Assembly (NCBI GenBank): GCA_025200525.1
Contig: CM045759.1
Span: 5,394,001 to 5,458,000, forward strand
DNA: 64,000 nt
DNA from: Camellia lanceoleosa
Lineage: Eukaryota; Streptophyta; Magnoliopsida; Ericales; Theaceae
Reading direction: 5' to 3'
Shown here: piece after piece, positions 44,578 through 57,883 of the stretch
Layout: every line of letters starts with the position of its first letter
Numbering within the stretch: the stretch's first letter is position 1
The notes under the pieces: model-generated
Databases searched by the model: none
Told to the model about the DNA's origin: nothing
The model's input: the letters and a program-made list of their open reading frames with translations, nothing else
Program-made: the position numbers and the translations under genes

Positions 44578-46109
44578 ATGGCTTCCTCTAAGCTCAGAAG
44601 CTCATGTTCCTTCCCGAATCTCCTCCCCTCATGCTTGAATTTCACTCTCTTCATCCTCTCTGCAACCTCTCTCTTCCCCCATCATCCTCCTCAAAATGCC
44701 CTCAACTTCTCTAGGCTGGGCATGCCTCACAGTCTCTTCAATTTCACTTCTCTCCTCCTTTGTGGGATTCTACTCTCATCTCACCCACTTCTGCTTCATA
44801 ACCCACCTCTCCCTCCTTCTCGCCTCCTCAATCGGTCAATTACTCGCCATTTTAACCCTCTTCACCAAAGAAAAACTGAGCCTTTCTCTACTAAAATCGC
44901 CAAGAGACCCGAGAAAGGCTAAAGTGTTGGTGATGAAAATCCTAAGTGATTCGTGATTAGATCAAGATAAAAAGATTCCGAATCCCAATTATTCAAAACA
45001 TGCAATCTAAATCATCAAGCATTTACGAAAGTGATTTAGATTGTTGTTTTTCTGAATAAACAATAAATCGACACAAACGATTTTTACATAGAAAAAATCA
45101 CAATTGAAGAACCTTCAATTGTAATCAAAAACCACAGGCAAAACGCCACTAATCAATCCACTACTGAAGAAAGAAAGATTACAAAGATAATACACAAATT
45201 ACCCAACTCAGTCAATTTTCCTTTGAATCTTCTGTAACTCTTTCACCAAGCCTTCGTCTCGGAACTGATCCACCTGAAGTTGAATCCACAACTTCACTTG
45301 TCGAATTAACGATTACGTACAGAATCAAACGCCTTTTGAAACTCTACGTTTGAATCTTCGGAATCCACCGAAGAGAACTCTCTTGAATTTTAAAGTAACA
45401 ACCTCCTTGATGTATGTATCTTAGATCATGAGTGAAGAACTCTCTCAAAACATCAAGGAAAAACTCTCAAAAATCTCAGAAGAAAACCTCAAACAAAGCC
45501 TTAGGACTCTTGAATAAGATCTAGGAAAAGTAATCCTAGAAAAAAACCCAACACGCGAATTTATAGAATCTGTGTTCGCGCGGTCCGCTCGAGCATAGGA
45601 ATGCCCGCTCGAGTGGAGGCTTCAAAATTGTGTGATTCATATAGGCTTCACGTTCGAGCAGAAGTTTCCACACTTGAGCGTCAAATCACACCATCCAGTA
45701 CTTTTTCAGGCAAAGCAGAGATACTGTGAGCTTGCAATCCCCGCTCGAGCGTTACTTTCCCCGCTCGAGCGGGGAGATCCTGTTACAACCTTGGTTTTGA
45801 TCCATGGAATTTGACAACAAAGGGTCCTAATAGGTGAGATTGGAGTGTGGGATTTTAATGGCAATGTTTGTACTGCAAATTGGTGTATTGATATTGATGT
45901 GTGCTGTGCATAGTTGTTGGGTGAGAGAGTATGAGGGTTTGGAATCAGAGCGAGAGGCAATGGAGAGGAAGAGGAGTCGGAGGATGGCGAGGGTGCAGGA
46001 GGAATCGATGGCGAATGTGGTGAAAATGGCAGAGATGAAAGGGAAGGAGTTGGATGAGAAGGTGAAGAATAAGTATGGGCAATGCGTAAAAAATGATTTG
46101 GAAGGCTAA
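44578..46109 (+). CDS. Small multi-pass membrane protein gene, two exons, apparent frameshift
   Basis: Exon 1 (44578-44929) begins MASSKLRSSCSFPNLL after a (CT)n leader. It holds three hydrophobic segments: NFTLFILSATSL, LTVSSISLLSSFVGFYSHL and CFITHLSLLLASSIGQLLAILTLF. Exon 2 (45834-46109) begins VRLECGILMAMFVLQIGVLILMCAVHSCW, a fourth membrane segment. It continues into a charged cytosolic-looking helix (EYEGLESEREAMERKRSRRMARV) and ends NDLEG at TAA. The intron uses GTGATG and TAATAG. The frame slips by one base within ctcttccccc (44671-44680): upstream is in one frame, while MPSTSLGW.. onward is in another. Either the allele is broken or the base call is wrong. It resembles a conserved plant transmembrane family of about 210 residues with no firm function. 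Confidence 0.72.
44930..45833. other. 0.9-kb intron with LTR-like sequence and a second CTCGAG cluster
   Basis: The middle and right parts look like a retrotransposon LTR on the minus strand: a TATAAATTCGCG box (about 45557-45568) and a leader with repeated gagagttttt/ctctcaa phrases. CTCGAG sites cluster at 45594-45776 (tccgctcgagcat, cccgctcgagtgg, cccgctcgagcgt, cccgctcgagcggg). I could not fix its ends or a TSD. Confidence 0.5.
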
Positions 46110-49100
46110 AGACAGAACACTCCTTGTGGTTGTTATTAGTAGTTAAAATGATCTGCTTTTTTTTTTTTTTTTTTTAAACATAGTTAAATGATCTGTTTAT
46201 TGTTGATGTTTTTGTTGTTATTGTTGTTGTGTTTTTTTGGGGTCACCATGGGGTGTCCACTGGAGGCTTTATATGAATATATGAATGGTGTTTTTGATGA
46301 TTAATACAATGTTAGCTCTTTCATATGCAATTTTTTTTTTTTTTTTTTTTATTTTTTGATGTGTGATTGTTTTCTTTATTTCAAATGAAGGCTGAAATAG
46401 AATGGTCATTGGTCAAAGGGAAATACTATTCTCATATTTAGTTTGGGTAGAAAAAAAGAAATGTACCTTCTAAATAGAATCATTATTCTACAATTTAGAA
46501 GAATAATTATTTTATTGAGAGGTGAAGAAATAACCATTTCATTTCTATTCAAAATCATTTCAGCAAACTAAACACTACCCCCAAATGAATCTTTCTTGCA
46601 GATGATGATATATTATTGGTCTAAATTTGAGTCCAACTGAATTAAACCGATGCAACTGAAAGGCTATAGGTTTTAGCCTTTTTTTTTTTTTTGACATAAT
46701 TTAATTTGTAAACCAACAATTACTGGATGACATTATTTTACAACTAGAAGAAAACTTTCAAAAAAATGCAACATTGGAAGCCAAAAAATGGAATTTGGCT
46801 GAAAAGCGGTTTCAATCACAACGCTGCTTATTTTGTTTGTTGGGCTGTTGTGGATCATTTTTTTTACTTTTGTTGAAAACTACAAGGGATTTGGATTAGA
46901 GTGGATTAGTAGTTCTAGCTTTGTCATAAGTAATTTGACAATGTATATTGGATTATGCCAAAATACATAGTGAGTGCAAAGGAAAACTTTCTTGCACTAG
47001 AGAGAAATAAGATAACGTGGTGCAAGTTGTTTTCTTCTCAAAGATCACAATACGTGAGAATTGTCTGGTTGGTGGTTATCGATCAAAGAGCACTTTGACG
47101 ATCATGTCAGTTCTCGTGTATAGATGGGAGAAGGTAGATTAGGAGTACTATTTTATGGGGTTGATTAAACATAATTCTATTTGTTCATCTTTCCCCTCTT
47201 GTATACATTCATATGTCATCATTTAGATGTTGCTCCTTGGCTTTTTTTTGTTTCCTACCTCACCTGCAGTTGTTCGGTCCGGCATTCTCATTTCATTAAT
47301 TGGGCCGTTGTTACGGCACAGGTTGCCATATTTCATAGGTCTGTCCCACAGGTTTTTTTTTTTTTCCCTTCACACATAGTTTTTGTCAAAATTCATATTC
47401 GTGTATGTGAAAGGAAGTAGGGGTGCTCATGGATCGAGGTTGGGTTGAGTTGCATGTCATTCACCATCTGTCCAAATGGTTTTGGAGTCAGAAAATCTCA
47501 TACGCCACCAAACAACCACCCTTAGTTTCGAAATCCACAAAGCAGGTTGAGCGAATTAGCAACTGGACGCGAATTGAGTTGATGGATTGGGTCTTATTGT
47601 TTTGGGCCTTTTTGAGCTTATTTTCTTAGTTATTTTTCTTACTGAATTGGGCCTTTTTGGGCGGCTTCTTCTACTTCTTCTTCTTATTTTATTTATTTAG
47701 TTTTATTTATTTAGTTTTTCCCCTCAATTAGTGAGCTTTCCGTTTTGGACTTTCTTTGAGTCTTTTACTCGCGTGCGGATCCTCTAGAGTAACTCTCTAG
47801 AGTGATCTCCTAAAGTGGATGATCGGACGGCTCTGCTTAAGCCTCACCAAAACGACGTAGTTCTTCATTTTTTGGAAAGTGTGCTTTTCAATTCTGTTTA
47901 TTGAAATAAATATAATAATTGAAAGGCTAATTTCATGTGGTCTAGTTGGGTTCAGCAGATGGAATCCTATATACCCACCACTCGATCAAAACTCAACTTT
48001 TTGGAAATTGCCAGACCTGCAACTGTCCATCCGTTGCATCAAAATGTCCATTTGAGCTCAAGTTAAGTTGGGTTGGGTTAGGTAGGTTGGGCGGGTCGCT
48101 GGATGTTTGCCTATGAAACCAAACTTGTCCAATGTATTATAGAACAGGGGAATAGGTGATTCATACTTTGGCTCACGAACATTTTTTTCTACCCAGATTT
48201 CGTTTTAACGAGACTATTGGGCCTTGAATTGCCATGTTTTAGACAAAAATTAACTGCAAGCATAAGTAATGGGTTGAAATAACACAATTGTAGCAGAAAT
48301 GAATGTAGAATTTCAATGATCATGATACACAAAGAAATTTGGCTCATCATTGAATGACAATATATGAATCTTTGAATAGCTCTTGGAATTTTGATTTAGC
48401 CCATTTTAGTGAACGTTATAAATGAATGTAAAGTATGGGAGTGGCCATCAAAACATAAAGGTATTTTTACTTTTTTCACCTCATGTTTTGTAGGGAAACT
48501 GTTTAGAATCATGAAATTAAAAAGAGAAAAAAAAGAAAAGAAAAAGAAAGTGGAATTGAAATTTCTAATATGTTTAGATTTTAACTAAAAGATCAATTTG
48601 TGGAAGAAATAGAAAAAGGAAAGAAGAAATATAAATAGAAGAAACTACATGTAGGTGAGAAAAGGAAAGAAAAAAAAAAATTACCAACACATGGAGGGAT
48701 AAAAGTGACACTTGCACCCTCGCAACCTTTCATTTGCACCCCACCATAGACACACTTGCACCCCATGTGTTTGTAATTTTTTTTTTTTCTCTTTCTCCCA
48801 CCTGCATGTAATTCCCCCATATAAATAAAATATAATTTTTTTCCCCCACAAATCCCTTTGCAATTTAAAGATCCACTCATCATGCTTAATTAACTTGAGA
48901 ATCCCTTTAACAATAAGAATTCAATAATTGGACTCAATTAGTTTAAGTGCGTCCTTAATATATTATATGCATGAATGTGTCACCATTACACATGCCGTGT
49001 TAAGCTAATAGATTTCTTATTAATAACCAATAATGCAAACTAGATGGGGGTATTAGGGTCAATTAATTATTGTCAAAAAATATATAATATATTTGTTTCT

Positions 49101-49830
49101 ATTGTGAGGATGTAAAGGGGGAGGAGATAGGTGGCTTCTAAGGATACCACATGTTCCCCTGACAATCATATCCCAAACCCTGACTTCTCCCATTTGAGCC
49201 ATTAGGGACACCCAAATTTGGGCCCCCTAACAGTGCTGTTTGTGGTTTCACTTGCACACCTTGTGTTCCAGGTTTTGGGTCCCATTTTTTTTTCCCTAAC
49301 ATTTTAATTTTTTTTTTACGTGACTAATTATGAGTAGTCTAAAATCAAAACATAGTGATTTGAAATTTTCGAATAATTACTGTGTATCAAAGTTTGTTGG
49401 TCAACAATTCTACGAAGATAAAAATCGATTATAGAGCCACACGTAACATATATCCATTTATATATATTTTGTATTTGATTTCTGTATTCGTGACATTCAA
49501 TACAAGAGGTCACTCCCCAACAACAAAAGAGACAAACCACCGCTTGTGGTAGTTATTATCTGTTTGACAGCCTTTATTGGGTGGTGATTGAAGGACCAAC
49601 ATGACTGGCAGGCCGTTAAGTTTGGTATTAAATGTCAAAAGAACAATTGAGTTTTCAAATTGTTTTTCTTGTTTTCATTGCCAGTTACATAGATAAGAAA
49701 CACAGTATTCTTTTCATAGATCAAAACTACTGTTGTTTTCATTTCTGGGACTCCTGGGACTCTTTTTCTGTCATTCCTTGAAAGAGAAAACAAAGGAAGT
49801 TTCAAATAAATCTGGAATTGGAAAGCTTCA
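46110..49830. other. Intergenic, no gene recognised
   Basis: AT-rich sequence with long T runs (46160-46177, 46331-46351, 46679-46693, 47350-47364, 48779-48788) and purine-rich low complexity (48525-48680). The ORFs here are short and of simple composition. Nothing resembles a known gene, transposon terminus or RNA. Confidence 0.5.
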
Positions 49831-51631
49831 ATGTCGATAGTACCGATGAACAGACCTGTTGGTTTCTTCAAGATTTCAAGCTATGGGATGAGAAATTGTC
49901 ACAAACACACTTGTACCTCCTTGACAGCGTGAGTTCAATTTTAGCACGTTCCTTGAATCAAATTATACTCATAAGTATCAACAAAATTTGAAGCATTCCT
50001 TGCTGAAACTGTATGATTTTCTTTTCTTTTCTTTTCCCTTTCTTTCTCTGACCAAATCTAAATGTGGGTAGAGTTTTCTGTGGTTGTTTATGAGCTCATA
50101 GAATCCAAAATCAGTGCATGAGTTGAGCTTTTTCTTTTTAATTTTCTCAACCAACAGGGCATTGAATTCTACACCTGCACAATCACAGACAAACAAGAAA
50201 GAAGAATTCTCAGTAGAAAATCAGAAACTCTCCATTCCACAATCTAAAACAAGTCCTTTGAATCTCCATTTCAACCGGCTGCAGCCATTTGATCAAGAAA
50301 TTATTCAGGAGGATAGAATTGGGTTTGGACAGTTCGTGGCACGTGAGGCCTTACTAGACGAAGAATTTTGGGTCAGTATCATATTATTCTATATATAACC
50401 TAAAATTCAAAGCATGAATTTCTTATAATATGGTTGCTTTTTATGTATTCTCGTGCCAGTTTGAGGTGGTAGTTGTGTTTTTTTTTTTTTTTGGTAGACA
50501 GCAGCATGGCTGCGAGCAAAAAGTCATTGGGAGGATAAGACAAATGAACGGTATGAATTAAATATCAAAATCAAAACCTCTAAAGCACATAGTTAAATTT
50601 CTCAAAACAAATCTACATGTGGAAGATTGAACTTGCCATTGTTATATGAAAACAGATAAATGAGCCGATTAATAGAACAAAGAGACCGGTTGGAGTGTTT
50701 GTTTCAATCTTCTGTGTAGGAGTTTACTGCATTGAAAAGGCGATGCAGAAAGCAACAGAAGCATAAATGTACCTGCATTGTGACGGTATGATTTTCTTTT
50801 CACAAATCATCTTTAGGGCACCAACTTTCATCTTCTATCTTTTTATAGTTTCTTTGGGTTAGGATTAACATTAAGTTCAATCTTGTTTGAAAGAGTTCAT
50901 TGATCTCTCGGTTGGGTTAATGATAAAATTTTATGTTTATTATCAAAGAAGCTCCTCACACAGGGTCATTCAAATTAATAGGTAAAGAAGGAAGACAAGA
51001 ATGTGAAATGTAATGTACCATACTGAAGAGTGTAGTTGGAACCCTAGATTTGAGCATCCGATACTTGTTGCCTGGGGAGACCTTTCCTGGGGTAAACTCT
51101 CATCTAATTAATGAATCTGCATCCAACACTCAATGCTTTTGTTGCCTCAACTTCGAATTTTGTCCTCTCACAGGAAAGGGTGAAAGCCCCTCTCTTTTGC
51201 AGCATTGACAAGACAGGCCAAAACAGATACTCTTACATTGCAAACCTGTGTGTTTCCAAATCTGCTCGCCGCCAGGGTATTGCAACAAACATGTTGTATT
51301 TTGCTGTTAAGTTAGCTAAATCCAATGGTAAGACGATAACCTGCATCAGTTCTTCGGATTTTGAACAAAAGCAAACATGATTTACTTTAAACCATGGCAG
51401 GTGCAGAGCAGGTATTTGTGCACGTGCATAGAAAAAACCGACCTGCACAAGAACTTTACCAAAAGATGGGTTTCGAGGTATTCCGATGGTAGTTAAAAGC
51501 TGTTTTTCTGGCTTCTGTTTTTAACCATGAAGAGCTTATGCAACTTTTACACTCTCTGTGATCAGGTGGTCGAAATGGCAACCCCTCAATTATCGAAAGA
51601 GCAAACTTTCTTGCTTTGCTTTGAATTATAA
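49831..51631 (+). CDS. GNAT-family acetyltransferase gene, probably organelle-targeted, with lesions
   Basis: Readable exons: 49831-49928 (MSIVPMNRPVGFFKISSYG), 50158-50371 (FNRLQPFDQEI..., FGQFVAREALLDEEFW), 50498-50550 (TAAWLRAKSHWEDKTNER), 50720-50785 (EFTALKRRCRKQQ), 50982-51091 (ending VGTLDLSIRYLLPGETFPG), 51174-51327 (SYIANLCVSKSARRQGIATNML), 51401-51476 (VFVHVHRKNRPAQELYQKMGFE) and 51566-51631. RRQGIA is the acetyl-CoA-binding R-x-x-G-x-A motif, and AQELYQKMGF is the C-terminal GNAT signature. All have GT-AG borders. The Met/Ser-rich basic N-terminus suits a transit peptide. Oddities: one base seems missing near 51028 (VPY then KSVVG in another frame), and a short exon expected between NER and EFT is not evident. 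Substrate unknown. Confidence 0.78.
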
Positions 51632-52647
51632 AACCTTATTTGGCAGAAGTTTACCTCCATTGATTGTATGAAAAAGGAATACATTGTCCAAGTGGCCACA
51701 ACAGCTCACCCCAAATTAGGGATGATGAAAATAAAATTTACCACTGCATAAAGTTGTTTTCAAATTCAGCAAATGAATCATTCAGCTCACAGGAAATTCT
51801 TACACTCCAAAAAATTGACTAATACGATTTTGGGGGAAATACTCAAGTAAAAAGCAGATACTAAGATACAAAATACAGTTCCTTAAAAAAATAACTTTTC
51901 TGTTAGTATTTATGACAGGTCTTGTTGTCCGTGATGCAAATAACTAATTGCAAGGCAATTTATGCGTAACAAGTGACCTGATCATCAACATAATCATTAA
52001 GAATTGCAACAGATTTATTTCTTCAAGTTTCCGGAAGATGGCTCAGGGATTAAAAAAAAAAAAACTCTGGATGTGAAAGAAATCATGATACTTAAAATGA
52101 AAAGAATTCCACGAGGGAACTTTCATTTTTACATGTCTCAATGAAAAGAAAGCTGTCACCCTCTTAAAAAAAAAATGAAAAGAAAGCTGTATTAGCTTTA
52201 GAGATTATCTCAGGTAGTTTATTGACTTCAATAACATTCTGTGAGGATAGATATCATATCACTTTTACATCAATGTGATATTTGGTAACGACAGAGAAAA
52301 CATTATTCCAACTGAAAATTTCCAATGTTGTGCTGTAACAAAGGCACAAAACTTAAATATATGACTAACAAATAAATAAATAAATACTTAGTTTTCGACA
52401 ACCCAACTGGCTATTACCACTTTAAGGATATTGCCACCAGCCATGCAAATTTTGTGCCTTAAAATAAATCCTTTGGACTCCCAACTTTACCATTAGGATA
52501 GTGTTCATAGGTTAATCAATCCACTCAGCTAGCTCAATCTTTCGGACGTACATTTTGCCAAATGCTACTAGTATCCATTTTGCATCCTATATTATACATG
52601 TTGGCCACAGTACTTGAGATGAATGTGATATACTTGAATATAACACT
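51632..52647. other. Spacer between GNAT and PPR gene 3' ends
   Basis: No gene seen. AT-rich convergent 3' flank with a short duplicated phrase (aatgaaaagaaagctgt at about 52140 and 52177). Confidence 0.5.
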
Positions 52648-52650
52648 TTA

Positions 52651-54423
52651 GAAAGGCCATGATTTTGAACCTGATAAAAATGTATGAAACCTCTGGTTTA
52701 CCTCCACCAAACTATGGCCTGGAATCTTTTTCAACTCTCTTTCTTCCATCAACTTCCTCAATCTTGCTACGTCTTCCCACCTTCCAGCCTCAGCATAGAT
52801 ATTTGTCATAAGGACATAAAAACTAACAGTTTGAGGCTCCAACTGATGCAATCGGTCAGCAACAAGCTCTGCCAGCTCAAGATTACCATGGATTCTACAA
52901 GCACCAAGCAAAGCTCCCCAAACACCAATATCTGGTCCACTTGGCATGTTTTCGATGAACTCATAAGCCTCCACCAATTGGCCAGCTCTACCTAGAAGAT
53001 CCACCATACAAGCACAGTGCTCTACAGCAGGCCCGATTGAGTAATCTTTTGTCATGCTCTCAAAATGCTTCTTCCCTTCTTCTACTAAACCTGAATGCCT
53101 ACAAGCTGTTAAAACAGAAATGAAGGTGAAGCTATTTGGCCTAATTCCTTCCTCTTTCATCTTTGTGAAGAGCATCAAAGCATCGTCCCCATGCCCATGA
53201 GATGCACAGGCCCCTATAATTGAAGTCCAGGACACAACACTTTTATGAGGCAACTTGTTGAAAGCATCCCTTGCCAAATCTATGTTTCCACATTTTGCAT
53301 ACATGCCAATTAAAGCATTAGTAATCGAAACATTAGTTTCAAGACCTTTGTTCCTCACAAGCTTATGTATCCATTTCCCGGTATTGAGTGCTCCCAAATT
53401 AGCACAAGCTGATATAACACTAACCATTGTGATATAATCAAATTCTACCTTTTCAATTAGCATTCTACGGAAGAGCTTAATTGCATACCGATCAGCATTA
53501 GTCTGTCCATAAGCAGCAATCATGGCATTCCACGAGACCAGGCTTCGAACTGGCATCTGATCAAACAAAGATCTGGCAGTATCAACAATTCCACACTTAC
53601 CATAAAGAGCGATTAAAGTGTTAATCAGTGAAATATCAGAGTCCACCCCCAAGTTAACAGCACAACCATGAACCAATTTCCCCAAGTTCAAAAACTCCAA
53701 ACCAGCACAGGCGGGAAGAATGCTCACGAGTGTAATTTCATTTGGTTGAGTCCCCAAAGCTACCATCTCACGAAAAACGCCCAACCCTTTTTCAAAAAAT
53801 CCATGTTGCACATATCCTGCAATCAATGCAGTCCAAGAAATTATGTTTCTCACAACCATCTCACCAAAAACTAGTTCCGAATTGAAAATCTCCCCACTCC
53901 GTGAGTACATTGTAATTAATGAACTCTGTACAAATACATCCAAATCAAATCCATTCTTAATTATGTTACAATGCACTTCTCTCCCTTCCATCAAAGCTGA
54001 AAGGACAGCACAAGATCGAGCCACGGAAGGAAAAGTATAGCTGTCAGGTAATAATCCAATCCGATGCATGTCTCTGTAGAGAACTATGGCTTCTTGACAA
54101 GGACCCAGATCGGCATAACCTCGAATCATGGTGTTCCAGAGAAATAAATCCCTTTCAGGCATTAAATCAAACAGTTTGCGAGCATAGTCCATTGTTGGGG
54201 CCACGGAACGAACTAAGGTGATGAGTTTAGTGGATAAGAGGAGGTTTTTGTGGGACCCATTTGTGAGGATGAGAGCATGGATTCGTTTGAGGTCTGCTAG
54301 AGAGGAACAAGAATTCAAAAGGTTGTTAAAAGGGAGGGAGTGGTAGTTAGTATGGAAGTGAGATGGGACATACAAAATGGGTTCAAGTTTTTTAAGAACT
54401 GTGAGGAAGGAGGTGGCTAACAT
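52651..54423 (-). CDS. PLS-class pentatricopeptide repeat protein, E subgroup, intronless
   Basis: Uninterrupted 591-codon frame from the ATG at 54423 (MLATSFLTVLKKLEP) to the stop at 52648. An upstream TTG would add ten residues, but the ATG is the normal choice. The N-terminus is short, basic and hydrophobic, compatible with plastid or mitochondrial import. From about residue 45 it is all PPR repeats of alternating P, L and S type, for example DLFLWNTMIRGYADLGPCQEAI, NIISWTALIAGYVQHG, SLVSWNAMIAAYGQTN and SVVSWTSIIGACASHG. An E domain follows (GVWGALLGACRIHGNLELAE). It ends just after EVNQRFHTFLSGSKSWPF with no DYW deaminase domain. PLS-E proteins bind organellar RNA and usually specify C-to-U editing sites with a partner deaminase. 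The target cannot be read from sequence. Confidence 0.95.
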
Positions 54424-54453
54424 CAACTTCACATCCCTTTGATAACAGAGCAA

Positions 54454-56725
54454 TTGTGTTTTTGGGATATCACGTAGGGTGCCTAAATGTTCGTTTCCCT
54501 ATTGGCAGTATGGCTTTGAGTCATTAGCATTAGTTCAAAAAAAGATCCACTTTAGTTGGTGCTCTATCCACAACCAAAATTACCATACCAAAAAAGAATA
54601 AGATTAATGTTAAAGAGTAACAAATTTGACCAATAGTTTATTTATAACGTGTGGTAAAAATTTTGGGCTCTCAATCATTAGATATATAATAAATTAAAAA
54701 TTGACACTTATCCTGACATATAGAATTGTAAGAGTTTTGTTTGATGTCTCAATAATAATAATAATAATAATAATAATAGTAAATAAAATAAAATAAAAGT
54801 GCCAAGTTGCATAATCATCTCTCTTTCTCTCCTCCACAATAAACTTTAGGGTAAATTAGATTCAACTTTCTTTGGGTTTCTTTGAGTTTGGAGAAAATAA
54901 ACTAAATTTCATAATTTTGATATAATTATATTAAGTTCCTTTGCAATTTTAATTAATATAACATTTAGTTTCATTCTCATCAATAATTTGTCAGTTACAT
55001 GAATTAAAAAAATGATATTGTCATCTTTCATACGAAAATATTTATTTTATGTTGTATAATTTTGTGTTTTCACACTATCTGCATTAGTTCATTCCATTTA
55101 ATTTTATTAAAAAGAAAATTAGTTACTATGTGTTTTGTTTTTTTTAAACCTCAAGAATAGTTAATGTAATTCACCTTAAATTTTAAGTTGTGTTTTTTTC
55201 CAAGTTTAAATTTGAATTTGAGATAATTTTTAGGGTCTGTGGAGCTCACCGTGAATCCTATTTAGATTATTTGAATGTTTATTTTGTAAAGTTCTCAATG
55301 TATATCATCTATGAAAATTAAAAAAAAAAATTAAGTCAATTTAATAATCGTAATATTTTCATTTCATGGCGTTTGTTTCTAAAAAATAGACACTAATAAG
55401 TATGTTTTTAAAAATAAAACATTTATTTTTCGAAAATAAATATGATAAAATGAAAGGATTACAATTATTGGATTGATCAAATTTTTTTTTTTTTTTTTTT
55501 AATGTATCATACAATTTTTACTTCCACTATTTTCTCTTATCAATTGTAAAAAGAAAAAAAGAAAGACAAAAAGAGAGGATTTTACATTTTTACCATGTAA
55601 TTTATTTCACTTACAATTCACTCTATTGAAAGTAAGCCCATAACCCTGTGTTTAATTTAATTTTAGTATAATTAGATTTGGAATTATTTGCAAATTTTTG
55701 TACTAGAGACTATCCTTGATTTAAATTTAAGTAAATTATGACGCGGGCTAGTAATTAGATTCGTATAAAGAATAAGATAGATTAGATTTGTTTGTGTGTA
55801 ATTAATATGCTAAACTACGCAAGGCCGTGTGGTATCTTGAGAGGTGGACATTTCAAACTCATGTTGGAATTAGATTTTTAGATCAAAAAAAAAAAAAAAA
55901 AGGAAAAGAAAAGAAAGTAAACTTACATAACGTAAATTGTAGATACAAAATTAGTGTTGGACGTTATCTTTTTAATACAAAATTCATTTCACTGCAACGA
56001 TCAATGGAAACATTTCGAATGTTTGCCTGGTGAACCAAAAAATAACTGTACTATTGGACACTCAGAATAATGATACTAAGAGAAAGACAATTGAATGAAT
56101 GAATATGCCGGAAAAGGGATGATTTTCTAGACTTTCTCATACCTATTCGAAGCAATCACGAAGCTAAAATCATATATGGTCATAGCGAAAAAACACACGA
56201 GCTTTGATTTTTTGAAAGTAATTAATTAATAATTTTATCCAATATATATACACACTGCTCAACTTAACCTGACCCAACTTGGATAGGAGTAGCACAAGCA
56301 AGCGTACTTCTGGCCCATTTGGTTAGATTCTCCCCCATCCACAAAATTTGAGTGCCCTTAAGGGCCTAACTCCAAGTTGAAAGTTAGACTAAATAAAGCC
56401 AGCAAAAATTTTATCCACAAAATTTAGATGCCCGAGGGCCTAACCCCAAGTCGAAGGTTAGACTAAATAAAGTAAACAAACTTTCATTAAAAAAAGATAT
56501 ATGTAGGACAAAAGCTAGCATTTTTCAATCAATATTCAAACAGTGATTTTGGAATTAATTTCTTGTTCGTTCCTTAATGATTTTGAGCAAATTAAAGTTT
56601 GACATGCAACAAATGTGTGAAAGCCACTTTAATTTTTGTTCAAAATTGACCAAAAAAATCATTTTTGCAGAACCATATTCTAACAGTTTTGTTGACTACA
56701 AATAGACTGATGTTTGGGTATATTC
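54454..56725. other. PPR upstream region and AT-rich intergenic DNA
   Basis: Contains an (AAT)n tract at 54750-54777 and long A/T runs (55482-55501, 55885-55902). No gene or transposon was recognised. Confidence 0.55.
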
Positions 56726-57883
56726 TGTTGGAACAATCTTCTGTGTATAATAAATAAATTGAAACCAAATCAAACAAATAAAATAAATAACGTACGGAAT
56801 TTATTTTACCGAATCGAATGAATAATAAAAAGATCAAGTCGAGTATGTGACACTCAGTACTTAAGATAGATTCACCCTGCTATAGTGTTTATGGAAAAAT
56901 GACATCTATCTCCCAGGATACAATGATCTTCACAAATTATAGTAGCATTCCAAACAATTTATTCGGCGAATAAAACCTGTGTTCTAAACTCTCTGAATTT
57001 TTTCCTAAAATAATGTGAAGAATAATTGATGCAAGAGAGCAAAATGAAGGCAACCAAAATGAATTTACAGTTTATTTTGCAGACTGTTTTTCAAATCCAA
57101 AACACTGCTGGAAAATGCCGGTATATATAGGCAAATTGCAGACCTGAACATGTATTAATTTCAAACTGTAACAAATTCAATTCAAACCAACAGGTGCAAC
57201 ACTGTTTGAACAGATAACCGCTGGAGTTTGAATCTGTTGGTAACTGCAGGACAGATTTAAATTTGTCTGGGCAATTTTACAACTATTGAACAGATTTGAA
57301 TGGGCAGTTTTAATCTGTCCGAAATTTGAAACTATTGTGGAATTTGGAAGAGGCACAAATTTTGGACAAAAATTTGAATTCAAATATAATTTGAAATTCA
57401 AATAATTTCCTACAATCCAAATGAATTTTGTCCAAAAAATTAAAGTTAGAACCAACCTGACCCACACCTGCGCCCCATCGGACGACGGCGGCGCGTACGC
57501 GCGTATGGTGGTTTGGGGTAAGGTTCTATTTGTCCATAACTCCTCCTTTCTACAAACTTGGGATGCCCCTTGGGGCCCAACCCAAGTGTTGTCACCTAGA
57601 ACTTTTCTACACACATAAGTTCTCTTCAAGTTTCAATGTAGGACAACCCATTTCAAGGAAACACACATTTAATTATTTAAATGTTCATTTCATGAATCTG
57701 AAAACGACGTCAACTTCCCATTCACTCATAAATGGTTTTCATGAACCGTCTTCACCGTGTGACTTTCCATACGGCAAGGAACATATCACCTCTTCGGACC
57801 TACCTCAAAAGACGTGTTGACCCCACTCAAACTTGGGCTCAAAGATAGCCAAAAATAAGCCTATAAAACCAAAATTTTCAACA
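56726..57883 (-). repeat. 3' LTR of the copia element (1158 bp)
   Basis: It matches the right LTR but keeps about 185 bp more, including parts around 57175-57300. A TATATATA box lies at 57122-57129. Immediately inside, the minus strand reads CATGTGGGGAT before TGTTG, a plausible polypurine tract (57884-57894). Confidence 0.93.

Noticed and set aside
48593..48883. Minus-strand ORF of 96 codons in purine-rich DNA
   Set aside because: Low-complexity Lys/Phe composition from A and T runs; no start context, domain or homologue recognised.
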